From positions 1-6,037 of the forward strand of contig CAUHTB010000047.1 in the NCBI GenBank assembly GCA_959608595.1: a DNA stretch of 6,037 nt, given 5' to 3'. Position numbers and translations under genes: made by a program. This DNA is from an uncultured Veillonella sp. Its GTDB lineage: Bacteria; Bacillota; Negativicutes; Veillonellales; Veillonellaceae. Of this stretch, positions 1 to 5,573 are shown in pieces (position 1 is the first letter of the stretch; each line of letters opens with the position of its first letter). Below the pieces are notes generated by a model. It worked only from the letters and a program-made list of their open reading frames with translations. It made no database searches and was not told where the DNA came from.

Positions 1-638
1 TTTCCACTCGACCGATTACCAATATAACGAACAGGATCAATATTCTCTTGTGTACCACCGGCTGTAACAAGCACTGTAATACCTTCAAGTTCATTAGATT
101 TGCACATCTGTGATTCAAGCCAATCTACAATGGCTTCAGGCTCTGGTAAACGTCCTATACCGGTAACCCCACAAGCAAGCCATCCTTCAGCAGGTTCCAT
201 AATATGGTAGCCAAGAGAACGTAAACCTTCCAAATTACGTTGAGTAATCGGATTGTTATACATTTCTGTATTCATAGCAGGACAAAGATATTTTGGAGCC
301 TTAGTAGCCATTATTGTTGTTGTTAGCATATCATCTGCAATACCGGCATATATTTTACCAATTACATTTGCCGTAGCCGGAACAACCACATATGCATCTG
401 CCCATGTAGCTAATGCAATATGCTCCACATCCCATTGATGTACTTGTTCAAACATGTCGATAGCTACAGGATGTCCACTAATTTCACCAAATGTTAGAGG
501 TGATGCTATATGAGTGGAATTTTGAGTCATAACAACCTTCACTTCAGCACCTTTTTTACGAAGCCTGCTCACTACTTCAATTGCCTTATACGCAGCAATA
601 CCTGCAGATACAGCGACAATGATATGTTTTCCTCGCAT
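1..638 (-). CDS. coaBC: CoaBC, bifunctional phosphopantothenoylcysteine decarboxylase / phosphopantothenate-cysteine ligase (partial, C-terminus beyond left edge)
   Basis: CoaBC makes 4'-phosphopantetheine in two steps: the CoaB domain joins phosphopantothenate to cysteine using CTP, and the FMN-dependent CoaC domain decarboxylates the product. I translated 212 residues from ATG 638 to the window edge without a stop; the family is usually about 400 residues, so roughly half is visible. The CoaC flavoprotein domain fills residues 1-175. Seen there are the N-terminal VAVSAGIAAYKA motif, the presumed catalytic His73 in VEHIALA, the PAMNTEMY motif at 120-127 (Asn123), and the flap cysteine Cys156 in ACGVTGIGR. 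They match His75, Asn125 and Cys158 of E. coli Dfp as I recall them. The CoaB domain begins near residue 187 with LVTAGGTQENIDPVRYIGNRSSG-type sequence. The start has an AAAAGGAG site (645-652) 6 nt upstream. It is the last gene of the yicC operon in this window, but a hairpin separates it from rpoZ. Confidence 0.95.
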   Translation of the reverse strand, partial: MRGKHIIVAVSAGIAAYKAIEVVSRLRKKGAEVKVVMTQNSTHIASPLTFGEISGHPVAIDMFEQVHQWDVEHIALATWADAYVVVPATANVIGKIYAGIADDMLTTTIMATKAPKYLCPAMNTEMYNNPITQRNLEGLRSLGYHIMEPAEGWLACGVTGIGRLPEPEAIVDWLESQMCKSNELEGITVLVTAGGTQENIDPVRYIGNRSSG

Positions 639-652
639 TTTCTTCTCCTTTT

Positions 653-687
653 AAAAATTCCTTGTATCAATGATACAAGGAATTTTT
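653..687 (-). terminator. Perfect 16-bp hairpin between rpoZ and coaBC, likely leaky terminator or leader element
   Basis: Arms 653-668 and 672-687 are perfectly complementary over 16 bp with a 3-nt loop (669-671). The stem has a mixed core, CCTTGTATC, flanked by A5 and T5 tracts, so in the leftward direction the 3' arm ends in a run of five U, as in an intrinsic terminator. It starts 4 nt after the rpoZ stop codon. The U run is short and is followed at once by the AAAAGGAG ribosome binding site of coaBC, so full termination would silence coaBC unless it has its own promoter. Partial termination, or an RNA-stability or translational role, is therefore equally plausible. On the plus strand the 3' arm is followed by T-rich sequence, but no rightward gene ends here. 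Confidence 0.6.
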
Positions 688-691
688 GTTC

Positions 692-907
692 TTATTTAAT
701 GCCTTCTTTAGTGCGTTTATAAGTCACTTCACCTTCGGCGATTTCATAAAATGCCAAGGATACAGGCTTGTCAGTTGCATGTGTAGATTCAGCTAAGCAT
801 GGTTCGCCATCTGTTAATTCACGAGCACGTTTAGCTGCCAATGTTACCAAAGTATATTTACTATCTACTTGACTTTCCAATTTTTTCAATGGAGGTTTTA
901 CCATCAT
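692..907 (-). CDS. rpoZ: RNA polymerase omega subunit
   Basis: Omega is the small subunit that helps fold and stabilise the beta-prime subunit in the RNA polymerase core. The protein is 71 residues, usual for Bacillota. Residues 1-30 carry the hallmark PPLKKLESQVDSKYTLVTLA followed by AKRARE (compare the family pattern VDSKYxLVxLAAKRARxL), and residues 48-64 show KPVSLAFYEIAEGEVTY. The reading frame stays open upstream to 1009, but that extension runs through the end of gmk and has no omega-like sequence. I chose ATG 907 because an AAGGAG site (918-923) lies 10 nt upstream; a second ATG directly follows at 904 and cannot be excluded. The gene begins 4 nt after the gmk stop codon, so translation is probably coupled to gmk. 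gmk-rpoZ adjacency is widely conserved. Confidence 0.95.
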   Translation of the reverse strand: MMVKPPLKKLESQVDSKYTLVTLAAKRARELTDGEPCLAESTHATDKPVSLAFYEIAEGEVTYKRTKEGIK

Positions 908-911
908 ACTA

Positions 912-1541
912 TCACTTCTCCTTAGACTCTTGATACTGTTTATAAATATATTGAATTTGCTCTTTATTGCGACTAATCTTACAGGATTCTGCCCGTAAAA
1001 TAGAAGCAACCTTTTCTGATGCCTCTAGAAGATCATCATTTACAACGATATAGTCATAACGATGGGCTAATGCCAATTCTGAACAAGCTAATGACAATCG
1101 TTTATCAATAACCTCTTTCGCATCTGTACCGCGATTATGTAAGCGCTCAGATAACTCAGTTAATGACGGTGGTACTATATAGATAAATACGGCATCACTA
1201 AAACGTTCTTTAACTTGCATAGCACCTTGAATATCAATTTCTAACAGTACACTTTTACCATCATCTAATAAATCCATTACATGTTGCTTCGGTGTACCGT
1301 AGTAATTATCATATACCTTTGCATATTCTAAAAATGCATCTTCACTTAATAGAGTTTCAAACTCTTCTTTCGAGCGAAAGAAGTAATTAACCCCTTCCAC
1401 TTCACCAACACGAGGTGCCCGTGTGGTCATTGAAACGGAATATACTAAATTAGGCATTTCTTTTCGAATATTCGCACAAATCGTACCTTTACCTGCGCCA
1501 GATGGCCCGGATATAACGATTAATAATCCTCTGTCTGACAT
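912..1541 (-). CDS. gmk: Guanylate kinase
   Basis: Guanylate kinase transfers phosphate from ATP to GMP (or dGMP), giving GDP for GTP and nucleic acid synthesis in the cytoplasm. The 209-residue product is of normal length. The P-loop GPSGAGKGT is at residues 12-20, and the GMP-binding signature SVSMTTRAPRVGEVEGVNYFF at about 35-55. LEYAKVYDNYYGT follows at 71-83, and the conserved LLEIDIQGA at 99-107. An arginine-containing lid region (ERLHNRGTDAKEVIDKRL) lies near 132-150. ATG 1541 has AGGAG (1547-1551) 5 nt upstream, and this site contains the remA stop codon. The gene sits between remA and rpoZ, the conserved Bacillota order. Gmk of many Bacillota is inhibited by (p)ppGpp; whether this one is cannot be told from the sequence. 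Confidence 0.97.
   Translation of the reverse strand: MSDRGLLIVISGPSGAGKGTICANIRKEMPNLVYSVSMTTRAPRVGEVEGVNYFFRSKEEFETLLSEDAFLEYAKVYDNYYGTPKQHVMDLLDDGKSVLLEIDIQGAMQVKERFSDAVFIYIVPPSLTELSERLHNRGTDAKEVIDKRLSLACSELALAHRYDYIVVNDDLLEASEKVASILRAESCKISRNKEQIQYIYKQYQESKEK
918..923 (-). promoter_or_regulatory. Ribosome binding site deciding the rpoZ start
   Basis: AAGGAG on the minus strand lies inside the last codons of gmk and 10 nt before ATG 907. It supports 907 over the much longer frame opening at 1009, which has no such site and would overlap gmk by about 100 nt. Confidence 0.75.
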
Positions 1542-1546
1542 ATGTA

Positions 1547-1551
1547 CTCCT
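1547..1551 (-). promoter_or_regulatory. gmk ribosome binding site overlapping the remA stop codon
   Basis: AGGAG precedes ATG 1541 by 5 nt, and the remA stop codon TAG (1550-1552) overlaps it (ATAGGAG on the minus strand). A ribosome ending remA therefore stands on the gmk initiation site, which suggests translational coupling. Confidence 0.75.
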
Positions 1552-1819
1552 ATGATTCTACTGTATCTTCGTCTACATCATATTGCACAAGTCGATGTGC
1601 TACGGTTTCTGGTTGAATTGCAGATAATACAATTTGACCACTATCCATAACTAATACAGCACGAGTCTTACGACCATATGTAGCATCAATGAGTAGGCCC
1701 TTGTCACGCGCATCTTGAACCATACGTTTTATCGGTGCAGATTCGGGACTAATAATAGCCATAACACGGTTAGCAGATACCATATTACCAAAGCCTATAT
1801 TCAATAACTGAATACTCAT
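1550..1819 (-). CDS. remA: RemA family DNA-binding regulator (DUF370)
   Basis: RemA in Bacillus subtilis is a small ring-forming DNA-binding protein that activates biofilm matrix and osmoprotection genes. This 89-residue product is close to the B. subtilis length and is highly similar along its whole length: [21 protein letters not shown] at 5-25, [23 protein letters not shown] at 28-50, and [12 protein letters not shown] near 66-77. Residues that I recall as important for DNA binding are kept: Arg18 and Arg50, with Lys51 where B. subtilis has Arg. ATG 1819 follows a strong GGAGGT site (1826-1831) by 6 nt. The gene starts 14 nt after the yicC stop. Targets in this organism are unknown; the B. 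subtilis matrix operons need not exist here. Confidence 0.93.
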   Translation of the reverse strand: MSIQLLNIGFGNMVSANRVMAIISPESAPIKRMVQDARDKGLLIDATYGRKTRAVLVMDSGQIVLSAIQPETVAHRLVQYDVDEDTVES

Positions 1820-1833
1820 TTATGGACCTCCTA

Positions 1834-2715
1834 TTACTCTACATTCTGTACTTGTTCTCTAATTTTCTCTAACTCACATTTTAGCTGAACCACAAACTCT
1901 GTAATACTTGAATCCATAGCTTTGGAACCAATTGTATTCACTTCACGATTCATTTCTTGCAAAATAAAATCCACCTTACGACCAATGGAATTCTCATCTA
2001 CAAGTGTGTTTTTTAATTGTACCACATGTGAGGTAAATCGGACAATCTCTTCCGTAATATCAGTCTTGTCAGCTAATAAAGCAATTTCCTGCAAAAAACG
2101 ATCTTCACTTATACTCGCCTCTAAAGACACTAAATATTCTTGAATTTTTCCCTTTATATGCTCACGATACGCATCTACAGCACCGGCCTTTTTCTCATCA
2201 ATACTATTGATTATATTTTCTAAAGTAGTGATACGAGACAATAAATCTTGTTCAATATGTTTACCTTCTACAGTACGCATTGTTATTAAGGCATCTAGTG
2301 CTTGGTTTGTAGATTCTTGTACTATTTCTGAAAGCACATCTTCTGCAATCGGAGTATCTTGTTGTTGTATCCATTCATTAGAAATGGAATTGACCGCTTG
2401 TAAAGGCACTTTTTTAGGGTCATCATAAAACTCTTCTTGAACAAGCAATTCTTGTATCTGCTTTCTCAACACACTATTTATTGTAAAGGTTTTAGGTCTT
2501 TCCCCTGCATCCTGAATAGAAACAGATACTTCAACTTTACCACGAGTAATCCGATCTTGTACTAATCCACGAATAATACTTTCAAAAGGGTTGATTTGCT
2601 TTGGACTACGTATAAATAAATCCAAGAATCGTGCATTTACAGACTTAATTTCTACCGTACAGGTAATGCCATCTTTGGTTGCCGTGCCAGAACCAAAACC
2701 GGTCATACTTTTCAT
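1834..2715 (-). CDS. yicC: YicC/YloC family endoribonuclease
   Basis: YicC proteins are reported to be metal-dependent endoribonucleases that act in RNA turnover; E. coli YicC affects the small RNA RyhB. The 293-residue protein has the family's usual length and two-part layout. The N-terminal YicC domain opens with MKSMTGFGSG and contains EIKSVNARFLDLFIR at 22-36 and RITRGKVEVSVSIQ near 55-68. The C-terminal DUF1732 domain contains LQEIALLADKTDITEEIVRF, then GRKVDFILQEMNREVNTIGSKA at 245-266, and ends in the typical LEKIREQVQN. The middle is predicted helical and charged. ATG 2715 is supported by AAGGAGG (2723-2729) 7 nt upstream. It is the first gene of the leftward operon and faces rqcH across the divergent promoter region. 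The molecular role in this organism is inferred from the family. Confidence 0.93.
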   Translation of the reverse strand: MKSMTGFGSGTATKDGITCTVEIKSVNARFLDLFIRSPKQINPFESIIRGLVQDRITRGKVEVSVSIQDAGERPKTFTINSVLRKQIQELLVQEEFYDDPKKVPLQAVNSISNEWIQQQDTPIAEDVLSEIVQESTNQALDALITMRTVEGKHIEQDLLSRITTLENIINSIDEKKAGAVDAYREHIKGKIQEYLVSLEASISEDRFLQEIALLADKTDITEEIVRFTSHVVQLKNTLVDENSIGRKVDFILQEMNREVNTIGSKAMDSSITEFVVQLKCELEKIREQVQNVE

Positions 2716-2752
2716 ATGATATCCTCCTTAGCAGTTTTTATTATTGTACCAC

Positions 2753-2789
2753 GAATTATACATTCCGTGTTTAAATACTAAGAATTATA
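2753..2789. repeat. Pair of 8-bp direct repeats GAATTATA in the divergent promoter region
   Basis: GAATTATA occurs at 2753-2760 and again at 2782-2789, 29 bp apart. On the minus strand each copy reads TATAATTC and so contains a perfect TATAAT. The repeat may simply reflect two -10 elements for yicC, or be a binding site pair; nothing in the sequence decides this. Confidence 0.4.
2755..2760 (-). promoter_or_regulatory. Candidate -10 box of the yicC operon promoter
   Basis: The minus strand has a perfect TATAAT here, 39 nt before the yicC ATG, giving a short leader of about 30 nt. With an 18-nt spacer the -35 would be TTCTTA, only a 3-of-6 match to TTGACA. A second perfect TATAAT at 2784-2789 also lacks a good -35. 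Start point and choice between the two are inferred. Confidence 0.5.
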
Positions 2790-2798
2790 TGTGCATTA

Positions 2799-2807
2799 TG
2801 TTATACT
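2799..2807 (+). promoter_or_regulatory. Candidate extended -10 promoter of rqcH
   Basis: The plus strand reads TGTTATACT, an extended -10 (TG, one base, then TATACT), 35 nt before the rqcH ATG. No good -35 hexamer is seen at 16-18 nt spacing, which fits extended -10 promoters since they depend less on that element. Another TATACT lies at 2812-2817 without the TG extension. The region is the only intergenic space upstream of rqcH. Confidence 0.5.
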
Positions 2808-2842
2808 AAACTATACTTCTAAATAGAATTGAAAGGAGTACT

Positions 2843-4558
2843 ATGAATTTAGACGGACTTACCATGTCTGTTCTCGCTAAAGAATTAAATGAGCGATTAC
2901 AAACAGGTCAAATACAAAAATTATATCAAATAGATAAAACTACATTACTATTTAAAATTCGTGCACTTAACGAAGATCAAACCTTGGTCATCACTGTTGG
3001 TGCAACCCCTGCAATGTATCTCAGTAAACCTATTCAAGATTTACCAAAGGAACCTAGTTCACTATGTATGTTCCTACGTAAGCATATTGAAGGAAGCCGC
3101 ATTGTAAAGGTAGAACAAATTAATGGAGACCGGATCATGTGCATCCAAACGGATAAGCTTGAAATGGATGGTTCTATTACGAGCACATTTATTTATGTAG
3201 AATTAATGGGCAAATATTCAAACTGTATTTTTGTGCAAGATGGAGTTATTTTAGAATCTTTAATTCACGTATCTCCTTTAATGAATCGGGAACGTTCTAT
3301 TAGCCCTAAACTACACTATGAATTACCACCTAATGCTAATCGTGTAAGTTTAATGGATTTTGATTATGATGAAATCAAAAATTTACTTACCTCCTTCGGT
3401 GATGGTACTGTACAACAATCTATACGTGCCATCTTTAACGGTTTCGGTAAACCTTTATTAGATGAAGTATTATGGACTTCCAATCTAAATGGTGATGAAT
3501 CTATAACTGATTTAAGTCCAGACCAAATAGATACCTTAGCCAAGGCATTATATGAGCTAAAAGTAAAACTCCAAGACAGTCATGGTTTGCTTACTTTAAT
3601 CAATGAGAATAATAAAAAAGCACACGCCACCTTTACGTTACACAATTACAAAGTACTAAAAGAATATAGTACGATTTCAGAGGCTCTAGAAGAATCGATT
3701 CACAATACAAAATCTATTCATACTGCTGATAAGGAACTAGAAAAGATTTTAACAGCAGCCATCAAAAAAGAAGAAATCCGTCATCAAAAGATCAAAGATG
3801 AATTAGATGATACTAATAAAATGGATACCTATAAACTGTATGGTGATATCTTAATGATCAATGCTCACTTACAAGTACAGTATGAACCTTCTATTCAATT
3901 ACCAAATCTTCTTTCTGAAGATGGAGAGTTATTAACAATCCCTTTAAAACCAAATCTTACGATTGTAGAAAACGGACAATGGTATTATAAGCTCTATACA
4001 AAATTAAAAAATCGTATGGTCAGCGGTGAATATCAACTTAATGCTAGTACTACAAAACTTGAATATCTCAAATCGATTTTATATAGTATTTCATTAGCCA
4101 CTACCCGTGAAAGCTTAGAAGAAATTCGAAAGGAATGTATGGATGCGGGCATTATAAAAAAATCCAAAAAGCCACTATCTTATAAGCTAGGTAAATCGAA
4201 TTACATTCATTTAACCATTGATGAAGGTGAAATATTTATTGGTCGTAACAATCAACAAAACGAATATTTAACCCATCGATTTGCAAAACCAACCGATATT
4301 TGGTTCCATACACAAGATATTCAAGGTTCTCACCTCATATTAAGACTCAATGTGGAGCCAGATGATATGATTTTATCTAAGGTTGCTCAATATGCGGCCT
4401 ACTTTAGTAAGGCTCGTGAAACTAGTAAGGTGCCTGTAGACTACACATATATTAAAAATATCAAAAAACCACCTGGGTCTCCTCTTGGATTTGTTATTTT
4501 TAATACACATCAGACAATGATTGTAGAGCCTAAAAAACCCGATAATTATACTGAATAA
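2843..4558 (+). CDS. rqcH: RqcH / Rqc2-type ribosome quality control protein (NFACT family; also annotated FbpA)
   Basis: RqcH binds the 50S subunit carrying a stalled peptidyl-tRNA and, with charged tRNA-Ala, adds alanine tails that mark the chain for proteolysis. Older annotation calls the family fibronectin-binding protein. The 571 residues match B. subtilis RqcH (about 570). The NFACT-N domain starts MNLDGLTMSVLAKELNERL, with LCMFLRKHIEGSRI at 74-87, and the tRNA-binding DR pair is present as Asp96-Arg97. VELMGKYSNCIFV follows at 119-131. A helical HhH-like section spans about 175-255 and a coiled-coil arm about 285-435. The NFACT-R domain spans about 445-560, with GRNNQQNEYLT at 467-477, DIWFHTQDIQGSHLILR at 485-501 and VPVDYTYIKNIKKPPG at 530-545. 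ATG 2843 follows AAAGGAG (2832-2838) by 4 nt. It is transcribed alone, divergent from yicC, and ends at its own terminator. Confidence 0.95.
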   Translation: MNLDGLTMSVLAKELNERLQTGQIQKLYQIDKTTLLFKIRALNEDQTLVITVGATPAMYLSKPIQDLPKEPSSLCMFLRKHIEGSRIVKVEQINGDRIMCIQTDKLEMDGSITSTFIYVELMGKYSNCIFVQDGVILESLIHVSPLMNRERSISPKLHYELPPNANRVSLMDFDYDEIKNLLTSFGDGTVQQSIRAIFNGFGKPLLDEVLWTSNLNGDESITDLSPDQIDTLAKALYELKVKLQDSHGLLTLINENNKKAHATFTLHNYKVLKEYSTISEALEESIHNTKSIHTADKELEKILTAAIKKEEIRHQKIKDELDDTNKMDTYKLYGDILMINAHLQVQYEPSIQLPNLLSEDGELLTIPLKPNLTIVENGQWYYKLYTKLKNRMVSGEYQLNASTTKLEYLKSILYSISLATTRESLEEIRKECMDAGIIKKSKKPLSYKLGKSNYIHLTIDEGEIFIGRNNQQNEYLTHRFAKPTDIWFHTQDIQGSHLILRLNVEPDDMILSKVAQYAAYFSKARETSKVPVDYTYIKNIKKPPGSPLGFVIFNTHQTMIVEPKKPDNYTE

Positions 4559-4592
4559 AAAAGAAGCGAAGGAAATCCTTCGCTTCTTTTTT
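4557..4592. terminator. Bidirectional intrinsic terminator between rqcH and the rsmD-coaD operon
   Basis: A 10-bp GC-containing stem (GAAGCGAAGG at 4563-4572 with CCTTCGCTTC at 4577-4586) closes an AAAT tetraloop. It is flanked by A6 (4557-4562) and T6 (4587-4592), which extend the pairing to 16 bp. It has a T run after the stem on both strands, so it can end rqcH transcripts rightward and the coiled-coil gene's operon leftward. The rqcH stop codon TAA (4556-4558) runs into the A tract, and the converging gene stops at 4599. Confidence 0.92.
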
Positions 4593-4598
4593 ATAATA

Positions 4599-5066
4599 TT
4601 ATTGGTTTTCTTCTGTACGTTGTTCAGTTTGTTTCAAACTTTCACGATTTTGACGTAAGCTTTCCAATGTTTTTTCTAAATTGTTTTCCACATATTTAAG
4701 AACATCGCCAGCATATTGAATGGAGCTGGATTTCAATTCCTCAGAGGATTGGTTCGCTGCATTGATAATTTGATTAGCTTGTTCTTGAGCTTGTTTAACT
4801 AGTTCACTTTCAGCAGTTAATTTAGCAATGTAGTCTTTAGCTTGATCAATCAAAGTTTCAGCTTGACGTTGAGCATCAGCTAGTACTTTATCTTTATCTG
4901 CTACAATACGACGAGACTCTTCAAGTTCCAATGGTAAAGACTCTTGAATAGAATCAATAATACGCATAATTTCGTCTTCCTCAACCATACGTTTTGTAGT
5001 CATAGGAATACGGCTGCTAGATTCAATAAGAACCTCTAAATCTTCTAATAATTTTTCTGTTTTCAT
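4599..5066 (-). CDS. Coiled-coil protein of unknown function downstream of coaD
   Basis: I do not recognise a known function. From ATG 5066 the product has 155 residues, is hydrophilic and highly charged, and has no signal peptide or membrane segment. Residues 1-50 form a short N-terminal part (KLLEDLEVLIESSSRIPMTT, then EEDEIMRIIDSIQESLPLEL). Residues about 48-115 are a long alanine/glutamine/glutamate-rich helix of the kind seen in ATP synthase b/E-type stalks and DivIVA proteins, and 115-155 is a further helix ending in a Gln/Glu-rich tail. Similar small proteins after coaD in other Bacillota are, from memory, often labelled ATPase or V-type ATPase subunit H, probably from coiled-coil resemblance alone. 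A GTG at 5075 is in frame, but it is part of the Shine-Dalgarno sequence, so I prefer 5066. The coaD stop lies 11 nt upstream, and the gene ends the operon. Confidence 0.85.
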   Translation of the reverse strand: MKTEKLLEDLEVLIESSSRIPMTTKRMVEEDEIMRIIDSIQESLPLELEESRRIVADKDKVLADAQRQAETLIDQAKDYIAKLTAESELVKQAQEQANQIINAANQSSEELKSSSIQYAGDVLKYVENNLEKTLESLRQNRESLKQTEQRTEENQ

Positions 5067-5072
5067 ACATTT

Positions 5073-5078
5073 CACCCC
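5073..5078 (-). promoter_or_regulatory. Ribosome binding site of the coiled-coil gene, containing a decoy GTG
   Basis: GGGGTG on the minus strand lies 6 nt before ATG 5066. Its first G is the last base of the coaD stop codon TAG (5078-5080), and its last three bases form an in-frame GTG. Using that GTG as the start would leave no binding site in place, which favours ATG 5066. An out-of-frame ATG at 5070 lies only 2 nt from the site. Confidence 0.65.
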
Positions 5079-5569
5079 TATTTATTATGGACCGTATTAA
5101 AGCGTTCTTCAAGTTTTTCCTTAACATCATCCGGAACTAAACCATCTAGCTTACCACCAAATTTTGCAAGTTCACGAATACCTGTGGAGCTGACGAAAGA
5201 GTATTTGTTATTTGTCATAATAAATACAGTTTCAATATCATCATCCAAATATTTTGCAAATAACGCACGTTGAAATTCATGTTCAAAGTCACTTAAAGCT
5301 CGCAATCCTCGAATGATGATAGACGCATTCGTAGATTTACCATACGTGTTAAGTCGACCACCGGTCCCATCAATTTCAACATTAGGAATATCTGTGACAG
5401 AATTTTGAATCATCTCAACCCGTTCTTCCATGGTAAATAAGGAATTTTTATTTGGGTTAGAGCTGACAGCAATGATTAATTTATCAACTAATCGACTGCC
5501 TCGTTCAAAAATATCAACATGTCCATTTGTTACTGGGTCAAAACTACCCGGACATACACCTATACGCAC
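5078..5569 (-). CDS. coaD: Phosphopantetheine adenylyltransferase (GTG start)
   Basis: CoaD transfers AMP from ATP to 4'-phosphopantetheine, giving dephospho-CoA, the fourth step of CoA synthesis from pantothenate. The 163 residues are typical of this nucleotidyltransferase family, which usually works as a hexamer. The start reads MRIGVCPGSFDPVTNGHVDI, with Ser9 and His17 in the (T/S)xFDPxTxGH motif. NPNKNSLF at 38-45 holds Lys41, IRGLRALSDFEHE at 86-98 holds Arg87 and Arg90, and the C-terminal YSFVSSTGIREL is at 122-133. All expected active-site residues are present. The start codon is GTG 5569, supported by AAAGGAG (5578-5584) 8 nt upstream and by the conserved N-terminus beginning right there; no in-frame ATG fits. 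rsmD ends 4 nt upstream, so the two are probably co-translated. rsmD-coaD is a common pairing in Bacillota. Confidence 0.96.
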   Translation of the reverse strand: MRIGVCPGSFDPVTNGHVDIFERGSRLVDKLIIAVSSNPNKNSLFTMEERVEMIQNSVTDIPNVEIDGTGGRLNTYGKSTNASIIIRGLRALSDFEHEFQRALFAKYLDDDIETVFIMTNNKYSFVSSTGIRELAKFGGKLDGLVPDDVKEKLEERFNTVHNK

Positions 5570-5573
5570 AGGT

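Noticed and set aside
253..438. Rightward 61-codon open frame with hydrophobic sequence
   Set aside because: It lies antisense inside the well-supported coaBC gene and shows no ribosome binding site or recognisable family.
510..722. Rightward 70-codon open frame
   Set aside because: It crosses the start of coaBC, the hairpin and the end of rpoZ on the opposite strand; it is a chance frame.
908..1009. Upstream extension of the rpoZ frame to 1009
   Set aside because: The extra residues overlap the end of gmk, do not resemble omega subunits, and a proper binding site marks 907.
1423..1650. Rightward 75-codon open frame
   Set aside because: It is antisense to gmk and remA, both of which have clear family motifs.
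1922..2428. Two rightward open frames of 73 codons (1922-2143 and 2207-2428)
   Set aside because: Both are antisense to yicC, are cysteine/serine-rich in the way of shadow frames, and have no support.
2753..2789. Direct repeats as a possible CRISPR or attachment site
   Set aside because: Only two 8-bp copies exist, both are AT-rich and coincide with -10-like boxes; there are no spacers and no integrase or cas genes.
4599..5066. Coiled-coil gene as a true V-type or F-type ATPase subunit
   Set aside because: There is no membrane segment and no neighbouring ATP synthase genes; likeness is limited to charged heptad-like sequence.
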